From: Gammaproteobacteria bacterium
GTDB lineage: Bacteria > Pseudomonadota > Gammaproteobacteria > Eutrophobiales > Eutrophobiaceae
DNA length: 10,616 nt
NCBI GenBank assembly: GCA_003645215.1
Contig: QNEM01000045.1
Span: 1-10,616 of the forward strand
Direction: 5' to 3'
The position numbers and the translations under genes are program-made. This document shows, one piece after another, positions 1 to 7,112 of this stretch. Position 1 is the stretch's first letter; each line of letters begins with the position of its first letter. Below the pieces are notes generated by a model. It searched no databases. It was not told where the DNA came from and was given only the letters and a program-made list of their open reading frames with translations.

Positions 1-1113
1 AAGCCGTACTCTCTCCATCATCATCTGCAGACCAACGGCGCTGGTGTCTACAGTCTTCTGTCCGGTAATTATTGCTTGCCAGATGGGTGAAGAGGCTGCC
101 GGGACACCCGGTGCTTGTCCTGTTGCTGCCGTACCACCAAGCTGCTGGATCTCTGCTTGCAGACGACTTTGATGTTTTGTAAAGAACTGGTGCAGGATCT
201 TGATGCCGGACTTTTGCGATGCCTCAGAAGGATTACGTTCCACTGAAAGACGTACTCTCTCCATCATCATCTGCAGGCCAACGGCACCTGTATCTACAGT
301 CTTTTGTCCACTAATTATTGCCTGCCAGATGGGTGCAGAAACTGCCGGGACACCCAGTGTTTGACCTGTTGCTGCCGCTCCACCAAGTTGCCGGATCTCG
401 GTTTGCAGACGATTTTGATGTTTTGCAAAGAATTGATACAGCATCTTGATGCCAGCTTTTTGAGTAGCCTCGGAAGGATTACGTTCTACTGAAAGACGTA
501 CTCTTTCCATCATCATCTGCAGACCAACGGCACCGGTCTCTACTGTTTTTTGCCCGCTGATTATCTCTTGCCATACGGGTGATGAAACTGCAGGAGGTGC
601 CAACACTTGTCCGGTTGTGGCTGAGCTAATGGGCGTTACGGAGCCACCCAGTTGTTGTATTTCTGTTTTTAAACGTGCTTGATGCTTGGAAAAGTACTGA
701 TGCAGTATTCTGGAACCTGCTATTCGCGAGTCCTCTGAAGGATTACGTTCTACTGAAAGACGTACTCTCTGCATCATCATCTGCAGACCGACTTCACTGG
801 TATCAATCTTCAGAGAACCATTTATTATCCGTTGCCAACAAAGATCACCATCACCGGGTAAACCAGAAGCAGATGCTACTGCTTGAGCAGCTGCCATCAT
901 CGGTACAGCACCACCAGACAACATGTTTATTTCTGCCTGATGCTGGCTTTGATTCTTGACGAAGTATTGTCTTAATAACTTTGAGCTGGCCAGCCGGGTA
1001 ACCTCTGTCGGGCTTGCCATAATATTTTGCCTGATTCTTTGAATAAGCATCTGCAATGCGACAGAGCTGGACTGGATCGGAATCTCACCATTGATCAGTC
1101 GCTGCCATGCTTC
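1..1113 (-). repeat. Tandem coding repeats of 246-270 bp
   Basis: The block ctgcagatgatgatgg (minus strand) recurs at 15-30, 261-276, 507-522 and, with one change, 771-786, with a diverged copy near 1051. Spacings are 246, 246, 264 and 270 bp, all multiples of three, so the frame is kept (82, 82, 88 and 90 residues). Identity is highest toward the left edge and falls toward the N-terminal unit. This fits recent duplication of the distal units. At least five units are visible and the last is cut by the window edge. Confidence 0.95.
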
Positions 1114-1641
1114 ATCGGTTTCAGCAGGCAGGTTTGTTGCCTGACCGAGTTCATATGAATGCGTGGCAACTTGTTCAGGCTGGACAACTGCTGCAGCGGG
1201 TGCAGCAGCAGGGATATTAGGTTCATGATATTCAGGTGCAACGCCTGTCCGTTCACTGATCTCTCTGGCTTCTGCACTGGTAATATGGGTTAGCTTTGCA
1301 ACTGCCTGAATTGTATGACAGCTGCGTAATGTCTCTACAATAAGTCCTTCCATCTCTGTAGTGAAAGCTGAACCAGCAGGAGCCCAGATTTTATTAGATT
1401 CGCTTGCATCAGGCCCAGGTACATGTAGATAGGTTCTCATCCCTGCAAATGGGAGGTGTCTGAGAGTGATTGTATGTTGTTCCTTATCCTTGCTGGCGCG
1501 ACCAAATATTTTTTTCTTTTGCTGCGGGCCATGATGTACGGTGATATCAATGCGGTTAGATGGTTCATCAATATCCGCAGACAGGACATGCCAATCACTA
1601 TCAAGCTTCAGTAGCTGTGATATTAGCTCGATCTCTTGCAT
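1..1641 (-). CDS. ISL3-transposase-like N-terminus fused to tandem helical repeats (3' end beyond window)
   Basis: Open for 547 codons from an ATG at 1641 with no stop before the left edge, so the C-terminus is missing. GGGGAG lies about 10 bases upstream of the ATG. Residues about 1-140 follow the ISL3-family transposase head: LKLDSDWHV, then RHLPFAGMRTYLHVP, then IWAPAGSAFT and a helix-turn-helix-like stretch around AVAKLTHITSAEAREI. Where ISL3 proteins carry CPxCG and a second Cys pair for zinc, this protein has KKIFG and GPDASESNK, so the zinc site is gone. After an Ala/Pro-rich linker (about 140-175) come repeats whose leading Trp residues are W179, W269, W357, W439 and W521. Each holds a WQxII-G motif, a VGLQMMMxRVRLSVERNPSE core and a KHQxRLQxEI helix ending LGG. 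There is no DDE core. Inferred: a domesticated DNA-binding head on a repeat scaffold. Function unknown. Confidence 0.85.
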   Translation of the reverse strand, partial: MQEIELISQLLKLDSDWHVLSADIDEPSNRIDITVHHGPQQKKKIFGRASKDKEQHTITLRHLPFAGMRTYLHVPGPDASESNKIWAPAGSAFTTEMEGLIVETLRSCHTIQAVAKLTHITSAEAREISERTGVAPEYHEPNIPAAAPAAAVVQPEQVATHSYELGQATNLPAETDEAWQRLINGEIPIQSSSVALQMLIQRIRQNIMASPTEVTRLASSKLLRQYFVKNQSQHQAEINMLSGGAVPMMAAAQAVASASGLPGDGDLCWQRIINGSLKIDTSEVGLQMMMQRVRLSVERNPSEDSRIAGSRILHQYFSKHQARLKTEIQQLGGSVTPISSATTGQVLAPPAVSSPVWQEIISGQKTVETGAVGLQMMMERVRLSVERNPSEATQKAGIKMLYQFFAKHQNRLQTEIRQLGGAAATGQTLGVPAVSAPIWQAIISGQKTVDTGAVGLQMMMERVRLSVERNPSEASQKSGIKILHQFFTKHQSRLQAEIQQLGGTAATGQAPGVPAASSPIWQAIITGQKTVDTSAVGLQMMMERVRL

Positions 1642-1784
1642 AGATTAATGTCTCCCCGTCTGTCAGGCTCTAGATAATGCAGTCCTTATCTCTAGTTAAA
1701 GCCACAAATGTACCCTGCTTAATAATGCATATATTTTATATTTACTACGCGGAGAAATATGGTCGGTTAGATTCTATTGGCATA

Positions 1785-1795
1785 GTGCAGTGCAA
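1785..1795 (-). promoter_or_regulatory. TTGC-N3-GCA motif in the leader of the repeat-protein gene
   Basis: The minus strand reads TTGCACTGCAC. It differs only in the last base from the perfect palindrome TTGCACTGCAA before the phasin gene at 9918-9928. TTGC/CTGC-N3-GCAA/GCAG half-sites are typical of PhaR-type regulators of polyhydroxyalkanoate genes. It lies inside the predicted leader, where a bound repressor could block elongation. One imperfect 11-mer can also arise by chance. Confidence 0.3.
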
Positions 1796-1868
1796 CATTG
1801 CCGCTGTCGTTTTATGTTTCTGTTTCAATAGCTTATATCCCTATCCTTATATACCGCTTGTAACCTGC

Positions 1869-1896
1869 ATAATACTATTAAAGCTTATTTTATCAA
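1869..1896 (-). promoter_or_regulatory. Putative sigma70 promoter of the repeat-protein gene
   Basis: On the minus strand a -35 box TTGATA (1896-1891) and a -10 box TATTAT (1874-1869) are separated by 16 bases. Each matches the consensus at five of six positions. The predicted start is near 1862, about 220 nt before the ATG at 1641. Confidence 0.5.
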
Positions 1897-1917
1897 GCAT
1901 ATGAAATCAGACGATTC

Positions 1918-1933
1918 CGTGATTGATATCACA
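1918..1933. promoter_or_regulatory. Putative CRP/Crp-Fnr family binding site
   Basis: The plus strand reads CGTGA-TTGATA-TCACA, which matches TGTGA-N6-TCACA at nine of ten fixed positions. Its centre (1925.5) lies about 63 bases upstream of the predicted start at 1862. That is close to the -61.5 spacing of class I CRP activation. The match is direct; the regulatory role is inferred. Confidence 0.5.
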
Positions 1934-2032
1934 TTTTCAGAAAATAAAGTGTGCCCAGCATCAAAAAAGTAATTTTCGTACTATGAATTGATTGAACTAA
2001 TTGCTAGATGGTAAATATATTTTGTCCTGATT

Positions 2033-2671
2033 TCAGTCATCATTATCTTCTGAAAGCGATTGTTCCATCTCTTTTTTTCGTAGTTCTACCACGGTGGCAA
2101 AGGCCAGGGCGACACGGGGGACATTTTCAAAATAATCTGTCAGGTCTTTATATTGGCCCTTTAAGAACTGGGTTGTCTCAAGAGTACGGACATAGGCAGT
2201 TCTTACTCCACCTGTAAAATATCCCATTTCGCCAATAGGTTCGCCAGCGCCGACTTTCGCGATCGGGATTTCATTACCTGCATTATCCAGGCGGAAAACC
2301 TCGACAAGCCCGTAGGCGATTATGTACAGGGAAGGGTCTTCTTCTCCTTGTATAATGAAGGTTTCATTGGCTGGATAGCCTACTTCCGTGAATAATTTGC
2401 TCATTGCAGCCAGCTCAGTGGATGATAATGTCGCGAAGATGGGGCACGCCATTAATCTGGCAACGCGTTGTTTCCGAATACTGTTATCAAGTTCTTCCTG
2501 AGTCATCACACCTTCTTCAACGAGCAACTCACCAATACGCTTATTCTCGGTGGCACCTGTGAAAGAAGAGTGGAATTGTTTTTCTACAGCATTATTGACG
2601 GCACCCTTGGACACCGCCAAGTATTCCCCGATTTTGTGTTCACCCGTATCGTTCAGATCATCTGCAGCCAA
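2033..2671 (-). CDS. Cyclic nucleotide-binding domain protein with MshEN/GspE-N-like motif
   Basis: 212 residues from a TTG start at 2671, chosen because AGGAGG lies 8 bases upstream and no ATG fits. Residues 45-68 match the 24-residue c-di-GMP-binding MshEN pattern: RIG, LLVEEGVM, then L61, I65 and Q68 in register. A shorter copy (KIGEYL to EKQ) lies at 13-32. Residues about 76-175 form a cyclic nucleotide-binding beta-barrel with the phosphate-binding cassette GEMGYF...RTAYVR (E148, R157), the residues that contact the cyclic phosphate in CRP. A helix and an acidic tail follow. There is no winged-helix domain, so it is not a direct transcription factor. It is cytoplasmic, with no signal peptide. 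Likely role: sensing or adaptor protein for cAMP/cGMP and perhaps c-di-GMP. Partner unknown. Confidence 0.88.
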   Translation of the reverse strand: MAADDLNDTGEHKIGEYLAVSKGAVNNAVEKQFHSSFTGATENKRIGELLVEEGVMTQEELDNSIRKQRVARLMACPIFATLSSTELAAMSKLFTEVGYPANETFIIQGEEDPSLYIIAYGLVEVFRLDNAGNEIPIAKVGAGEPIGEMGYFTGGVRTAYVRTLETTQFLKGQYKDLTDYFENVPRVALAFATVVELRKKEMEQSLSEDNDD

Positions 2672-2725
2672 AATATGTACCTCCTAAAGCACTTCTTTCT
2701 ATAAAATCAAATCCTTACGACCCAA

Positions 2726-2754
2726 AGTTTAGGTTAAACTTATGAGTCAATCAA
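2726..2754 (-). promoter_or_regulatory. Possible promoter of the cyclic nucleotide-binding gene
   Basis: On the minus strand TTGATT (2754-2749) and TAAACT (2731-2726) are 17 bases apart, each matching the consensus at four of six positions. It lies in the 139-base gap between the Sel1 gene stop and the TTG start at 2671, so the gene may be transcribed separately from the upstream operon. The match is weak. Confidence 0.28.
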
Positions 2755-2810
2755 TGTTTTACCAGTAAATAGCCCGGTAAATACCCTAGAAAATACATTA
2801 GTCAGGCCGA

Positions 2811-3446
2811 TTAATATTTGCGAGGGTATTTTTCAATATATTGACGGGCAAGGGCATTCGCCTCAGATAATTGGGTCTCTGTTAATTCTGATGTCACTGC
2901 GGCCAGAGTACCGTCCTTATCTTCAATCCCCTGTGAGATGGCCGATCTCATCCAGGCATAGGCCTTGATGGGGTTCTGTTTGACACCATGGCCAGTAACA
3001 TACATTTGGCCGATCTTGTATTGCGCCAGGCCAAATCCATTTTTTGCCGATTTTCCATACCAACTCAATGCCTTGCGGTAGTCCTGTTTGAGCCCAAGCC
3101 CCCTGTCGTACATCACCCCAATCTTATATTGTGCATCAGGGCGTCCGTAAGTAGCTGCCTTGCGAAACCATTTCAGGGCTTCTTTCAAATCCATAGGCAC
3201 ACCATGGCCCGCTGCATACATAGATCCCAGGGCATACATGGCACGATGGTCACCATTTTCAGCAAGTGGTAGAAACTCCCTGGCCGCAGTTTCGTAATCA
3301 CCTTCTTTATAGGCATCACCGGCGGTCTTGAAATCGGCATTTACTGCCAGGCTTGTACAAAGGAGGCTCATACATAGCAGGGCAATAGCCATAATGTAAT
3401 TTTTGCCAGGTTTTCTCATACGCCAAGCATACTGAAAATAATTCAT
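2811..3446 (-). CDS. Exported Sel1-repeat (SLR) protein
   Basis: 211 residues from the ATG at 3446, chosen because AGGA lies 7 bases upstream. A TTG at 3467 in the same frame has GGAG only 4 bases away, and an ATG at 3419 has no ribosome site. The N-terminus has a basic stretch, a hydrophobic core (about 18-30) and a probable signal peptidase site after AVNA (residue 37), so the protein should be periplasmic. Three Sel1 repeats follow (about 68-103, 104-139, 140-175), with motifs such as YALGSMYAAGHGV and AQYKIGVMYDRGLG, preceded by a TPR-like half repeat (38-67). Sel1 repeats are helical scaffolds for protein contacts, often at the envelope; no catalysis is expected. It sits 31 bases after the DUF4139 paralogue, so it is likely the last gene of that operon. 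Confidence 0.88.
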   Translation of the reverse strand: MNYFQYAWRMRKPGKNYIMAIALLCMSLLCTSLAVNADFKTAGDAYKEGDYETAAREFLPLAENGDHRAMYALGSMYAAGHGVPMDLKEALKWFRKAATYGRPDAQYKIGVMYDRGLGLKQDYRKALSWYGKSAKNGFGLAQYKIGQMYVTGHGVKQNPIKAYAWMRSAISQGIEDKDGTLAAVTSELTETQLSEANALARQYIEKYPRKY

Positions 3447-3477
3447 TCCATCATCCTGACATATCAAAAATCTCCAT

Positions 3478-4621
3478 TTATATGGTTTTTACATTTTTCA
3501 CTATGTATCTGTAGGTCAGGGTTTTCTTGCCTTTTGCTGGCAGATTGATAGTGAATTCCATCTGTTGCTGATGTTTGCGTTTATAAGTGTGTGAACTTTT
3601 GATGATTTCCCATTCACCACTCATGGGTTCAATGATATTGATGGTCGCTGCCTTCCTTGAAATTTTCAATGGTCACTTGCATGGTCTCGACCTTGTCATG
3701 CAGGATGATCTGGTTGTTGCGATTCCGTTTAATGTTTTTTCTTTCATGATGTGTTTTTCGTTGGGTCACAACCACATCTCGACTATCTCCTACATAGAGT
3801 TTCATTTTTTGATTGATTGGTGTGTACGCAGGTTTGTCCTCACCCAGAAAAATACTGCCATCGTGTCCGTCATTCTGATAGATACGCATCTTGCCACCCC
3901 ACAGGGCATGCTTCCCCAGCTGGTTATTCTTGTTGTTTTCCAGTACGTAATGGATAGGGATCCCCACATTGGTCTGTTGCTTGTTTGGTTCCCAGGGATG
4001 TTTCCCGGCATCAAAGGTAAAACTCTTGCTGATCTTCACCTGGTTAGCCTGATAAAAAAGCATACGTTTGCTTTCACCATCATTGATTGATTTTTCGAAG
4101 CCTTCGCCATAGTCCAGTTGAAACCTTGCCGGGCCCAGCGACTCCCCTGAAAAATTCCTCAGGATCATATATGAAGAGATATCCAGTTTGGTCTCTTCCT
4201 TGTCGGTGATCGCTTCATAGCTGACCAGGCGATCAATATTTGCTAACAGATAGCTGATCCTGATCTTCTCCTGTCGTGCTTCAGGGCTGTATATGTCCCA
4301 GACCAGAGACTGCGAGTTTGGTGGATAACTGACATTGATCAGCCTGGTATCTTTTGGGTGTTGAATGATCTTCAGGCGAATGGAGTCACTGTCGACATGT
4401 ACAGCCTTCCATGAAAAATCAACCTTGTTGATGCCCTTGTGTAGATTGAGGATACGCTCTTCCTCAACCAGGGTTGCCTGTGGGTTATCCAGCCGTACCA
4501 TGGTATTTTCTCGATCAGGCAGGGTGACCAGTTTGATGCGGGCATATGCCGGGCTGGTGAAGGCCAGATTTGAAAAGGCCAGGGTTATGAAAAATATTGA
4601 TAATGTTTTTTGAAATTTCAT
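3478..4621 (-). pseudogene. Second DUF4139-family exported protein, split by a frameshift
   Basis: The first part starts at the ATG at 4621, with AGGAG 7 bases upstream, and runs 330 residues to a stop at 3629. The rest of the C-terminal domain continues in another frame down to 3478. Joining at about 3652 (ENFKE, then AATINIIEPM) restores the usual DUF4139 end and gives about 380 residues. The break lies at an AAGGAAGG tandem on the minus strand, so a 4-base duplication, a 1-base gain or a 2-base loss would all explain it. A signal peptide (1-27, ending AYA) points to export. The N-terminal block (LVTLPDREN, then LVEEERILNLHKGINKVDF) parallels the upstream paralogue. This copy lacks that protein's Met/acid-rich insertion of about 70 residues. 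The codons beyond the shift are intact, so the break is recent or a sequencing error. Confidence 0.8.
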
Positions 4622-4642
4622 TTAAATTCTCCTGAAGTGTTG

Positions 4643-5998
4643 TTATCTGTTTTGGCGTTCGCCTTCATATTGGGTCAGCGTGTAGGCCAGTGTGGATTTA
4701 CTCTGAGGTGGAAGTTCGACCGTATATTTCACCGAATCAATATCAACCTTGTGAAACTTGCCTTTGTTGTTCCGGGCATTATCAATGTCCCAGTATGCAT
4801 TACTGAAATTTCGCCATACTTCGACACTGATTGGGATATCTCTGTTATTTTCCAGTTTGATTTCCCATTGCTGAATGCGGTCAAAGCCTGAAATATTACC
4901 CTTATTATTAAACTGGTAATTTTCTGTTTGTTCCGACATCAGTACAGGTTCAATTTTAACTTCACGTGCTGCACCAAAATCCAGTTCGACTTCCTGATTC
5001 ACAGGGATATATTTACTGTGGACCTGTCCGGTGTAAGCCAGTGATTGTTTGTCATTGATCTCACGGAATACTTTAATCTTGCCATCGGGCAGTGGTTCAT
5101 TACCTAGTTGATGTTTTTTGTCGTTGCGAAAATAGACCAGGCGATGGGCAGCGTTTCCATAACGCTCCGCTTCAAAACGATACAGATTACGAATCGGGAT
5201 ATCCTTGATGTTGAAAGAGGGCAAGCGTTTGCCCCATTGATTAGGAATATTTTCCGTACCGGCAATAGAGTACATAAAATATTCTGACAATCCTTCCTTG
5301 ATTATATCCTTTGGTGCGACCATATCATTCATCTGCATTTTTTCTTCAGCCATATCCATTTCCCTGTAGGCCTTTTGTTTCATGGCACCTACAGCCATTG
5401 TCATGGGTAAACGACCTCGTGAGCCATCGGGTTTGTTATAGGGGGTATCACGACGTGCCAGCGCAGCAATTTCATCCAGTAAATGAATCTTGCCAACAAT
5501 GACGCGTGTAGAGGCATTCTCATAATCCTCACCACTGTAATTGCGGATGGTGACATAGCCCTGTAACTGCAGATGTTGTTCATCTTCAGACAGTGTCCCC
5601 ATATAAAAGGCATGCCAGTTGATGCCTGATGTGAAAAAAGTGATTTCCACAGGAACAGGACCGGCGATGTCTGATTCAATCGTCCATATGGCACTGCCTT
5701 TCACACCCTTGGGATAAGAGACTTCCTGTAACCTCACCTGGCCCGCATGTCGCGGTGCACGTAACTGCACAGAGGTGGGATCGATAAGCGTGTTCTCCCA
5801 GCCAAATTCCAGTCTGTTCAGGCCTTTTTTCAATGTCAGAGTACGTTGCTCACGCACCAGTGTCAGATCGGCCGAGTTATAGATAGTCAATTGGGTTTTA
5901 TCGCGATCTGGCAGGGTCACCAGGTCAATCTTGGCATGACTGATGTTGCTGATACCCAATCCGAAGATCAGGAAAGCCGTGGAAATAAAGTGACGCAT
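4643..5998 (-). CDS. Exported DUF4139 domain protein
   Basis: 451 residues from the ATG at 5998, with AGAGGA 7 bases upstream. A signal peptide ends near residue 22 (NISHA), then KIDLVTLPDRDKTQL. Residues about 35-85 (LTLVREQRTLTLKKGLNRLEF) resemble the beta-rich N-terminal module seen before DUF4139 in mucoidy-inhibitor-like proteins. The rest is the long beta-rich DUF4139 region, ending with an ENNRDIPISVEVWRNF strand pattern and a PPQSKSTLAYTL tail. A Met-, Glu- and Lys-rich insertion lies at about 190-250. The bacterial family has no settled biochemical role; an envelope or periplasmic structural function is plausible. It is the first gene of a three-gene minus-strand run, 21 bases before its broken paralogue. 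The pair probably arose by tandem duplication. Confidence 0.85.
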   Translation of the reverse strand: MRHFISTAFLIFGLGISNISHAKIDLVTLPDRDKTQLTIYNSADLTLVREQRTLTLKKGLNRLEFGWENTLIDPTSVQLRAPRHAGQVRLQEVSYPKGVKGSAIWTIESDIAGPVPVEITFFTSGINWHAFYMGTLSEDEQHLQLQGYVTIRNYSGEDYENASTRVIVGKIHLLDEIAALARRDTPYNKPDGSRGRLPMTMAVGAMKQKAYREMDMAEEKMQMNDMVAPKDIIKEGLSEYFMYSIAGTENIPNQWGKRLPSFNIKDIPIRNLYRFEAERYGNAAHRLVYFRNDKKHQLGNEPLPDGKIKVFREINDKQSLAYTGQVHSKYIPVNQEVELDFGAAREVKIEPVLMSEQTENYQFNNKGNISGFDRIQQWEIKLENNRDIPISVEVWRNFSNAYWDIDNARNNKGKFHKVDIDSVKYTVELPPQSKSTLAYTLTQYEGERQNR

Positions 5999-6024
5999 GG
6001 TTGAGTCCTCTTCTATGTTGTTGT

Positions 6025-6042
6025 GCCTGTAATAACGCAGGC
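6025..6042 (-). other. Small hairpin in the leader of the DUF4139 operon
   Basis: GCCTG (6025-6029) pairs with CAGGC (6038-6042) around an 8-base loop, 27 bases before the ATG at 5998. It could shape access to the leader. No riboswitch class is recognisable, and the rest of the 6001-6277 gap holds no gene I can support. Confidence 0.3.
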
Positions 6043-6277
6043 AAATCAGAAAAGGGTTAAGGACACCTCTATTAATTGTACTAAAGCATAAGATTCGCTG
6101 AGCTCATCTAATCTTTTTCCTTGCACTTATGTACAGGATGTACTGTATGCTGGTTTTGCAGGACGATTATATGGATGTAATCGGTTGATAACGTTTGGAA
6201 CAAGTTATCTAGCAAAAACCGGTCACGAAAAAATCCTAATTAATAGATGTACCCTTGAATAATTGCTGGATACGAAA

Positions 6278-7000
6278 TCAGAAGGCCTTAACCAGCATTA
6301 ACACGCCACTGATGAACATGATGGCCAGAGTGTAGTTTCTAAAACGTTCAAGGTGAATATTCAGCAAATGCATCCGAGCGAAATAAACGCCTATTACGGC
6401 ACCCAAACCAAGTAATATCCCGTAGATACCCGCTTGCCATGTTAATGCACCAAAAATGGTATATGTTGTTAGTTTGGTCAATTGCATAAGCAATGAATTG
6501 AGCGATTTGGTTGCCACCAATTGTTCTTTTTCCAGGCCATAACTCAGCATGAAGGGGTTAAGAACAGGTCCGGTTGCCCCCACTAAGCCAGAGAGGAATG
6601 AAGCTGTGATGCCTAATGGAAAGAACCATCGGCGTTGCATGCGGAAATGAAACCTTGTCCTGGAAAATTTATATTGGAGTACATAGGTAATGAGGAACAC
6701 ACCAAGAATTATTTGAATCAGTTCAATCTTAATCTGGGTGAATGACCAGGCCCCCAGCGCCGCACCCAATAAACTACCTGGGATGAGATAGCGGATGACC
6801 TTCCAGTCAATAAACCGGTAAAAGAAAAATACGCGGGAGGGGTTGGCAATGATCGATGCAATTGAAATGACTGGTGGGACAAATTGTGCACCCAGCAGGA
6901 AACCGATGACTGGTATGAGTAAAGTGGCTGCACCACCTGCTGCTGCGGTACTAATCGCCCAGGCCACAGTGCCAGAAAGGAATAAAATCAGGTAAATCAT
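6278..7000 (-). CDS. TauE/SafE-family membrane permease (sulfite/sulfoacetate exporter-like)
   Basis: 240 residues from the ATG at 7000; the ribosome site is weak. The protein is almost wholly hydrophobic, with about seven to eight membrane spans in two related halves. Each half has the glycine-rich signature of the TauE/SafE family: AAAGGAATLLIPVIG (19-33) and SGLVGATGPVLNPFML (137-152). A basic loop (KFSRTRFHFRMQRR, 111-124) separates them. Family members move organosulfur or sulfite anions across the inner membrane, but many are unassigned and the substrate cannot be read here. At 240 residues it is near the usual family size. It is divergent from msrA across a 112-base gap, which may hold both promoters. 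Shared sulfur or oxidant stress is a guess from position only. Confidence 0.88.
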   Translation of the reverse strand: MIYLILFLSGTVAWAISTAAAGGAATLLIPVIGFLLGAQFVPPVISIASIIANPSRVFFFYRFIDWKVIRYLIPGSLLGAALGAWSFTQIKIELIQIILGVFLITYVLQYKFSRTRFHFRMQRRWFFPLGITASFLSGLVGATGPVLNPFMLSYGLEKEQLVATKSLNSLLMQLTKLTTYTIFGALTWQAGIYGILLGLGAVIGVYFARMHLLNIHLERFRNYTLAIMFISGVLMLVKAF

Positions 7001-7112
7001 GGTGCTATATTAACAGCCAGGGAAATAGTGAAACAAAAACATATAATCATGCCCTAATAATCGTTATAAAAGTGTGATCTAAAAAAAGGGTTAGTACAGC
7101 TGGAGTAAGTCA

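Larger units (their letters stand above)
1642..2032. other. 391-bp AT-rich regulatory gap before the repeat-protein gene
   Basis: No convincing gene lies here. The gap holds the likely promoter of the minus-strand repeat gene (1869-1896), a CRP-type palindrome (1918-1933) and a TTGC-N3-GCA motif (1785-1795). If the promoter is right, the leader is about 220 nt, long enough for post-transcriptional control. I see no intrinsic terminator for the upstream gene that stops at 2033. Confidence 0.6.

Noticed and set aside
1..800. Regularly spaced near-identical blocks suggesting a CRISPR or satellite array
   Set aside because: Spacings are 246-270 bp, multiples of three, inside one continuous reading frame; these are protein repeats.
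304..1277. Short frames at 304-492 and 675-959 (plus) and 1095-1277 (minus)
   Set aside because: They are in other frames of the repeat-protein gene and lack family features or ribosome sites.
1677..1904. 75-residue hydrophobic plus-strand frame in the gap before the repeat gene
   Set aside because: No ribosome site, erratic composition from AT-rich DNA, and it overlaps the better-supported minus-strand promoter and leader.
2758..2781. TTTACC/GGTAAA inverted repeat after the Sel1 gene as a terminator
   Set aside because: AT-rich 6-bp stem with a 12-base loop and no T-run on either strand.
3629..3669. Programmed ribosomal frameshift in the DUF4139 paralogue
   Set aside because: No slippery heptamer, internal Shine-Dalgarno or downstream structure is evident; mutation or error is simpler.
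3587..4090. 167-residue plus-strand frame
   Set aside because: Antisense to the broken DUF4139 gene; composition reflects the reverse complement and no ribosome site is seen.
6132..6147. TACAG-GATGTA-CTGTA palindrome as an SOS (LexA) box
   Set aside because: The half-sites are in the opposite order to CTGT-N8-ACAG and the neighbouring genes are not SOS genes.
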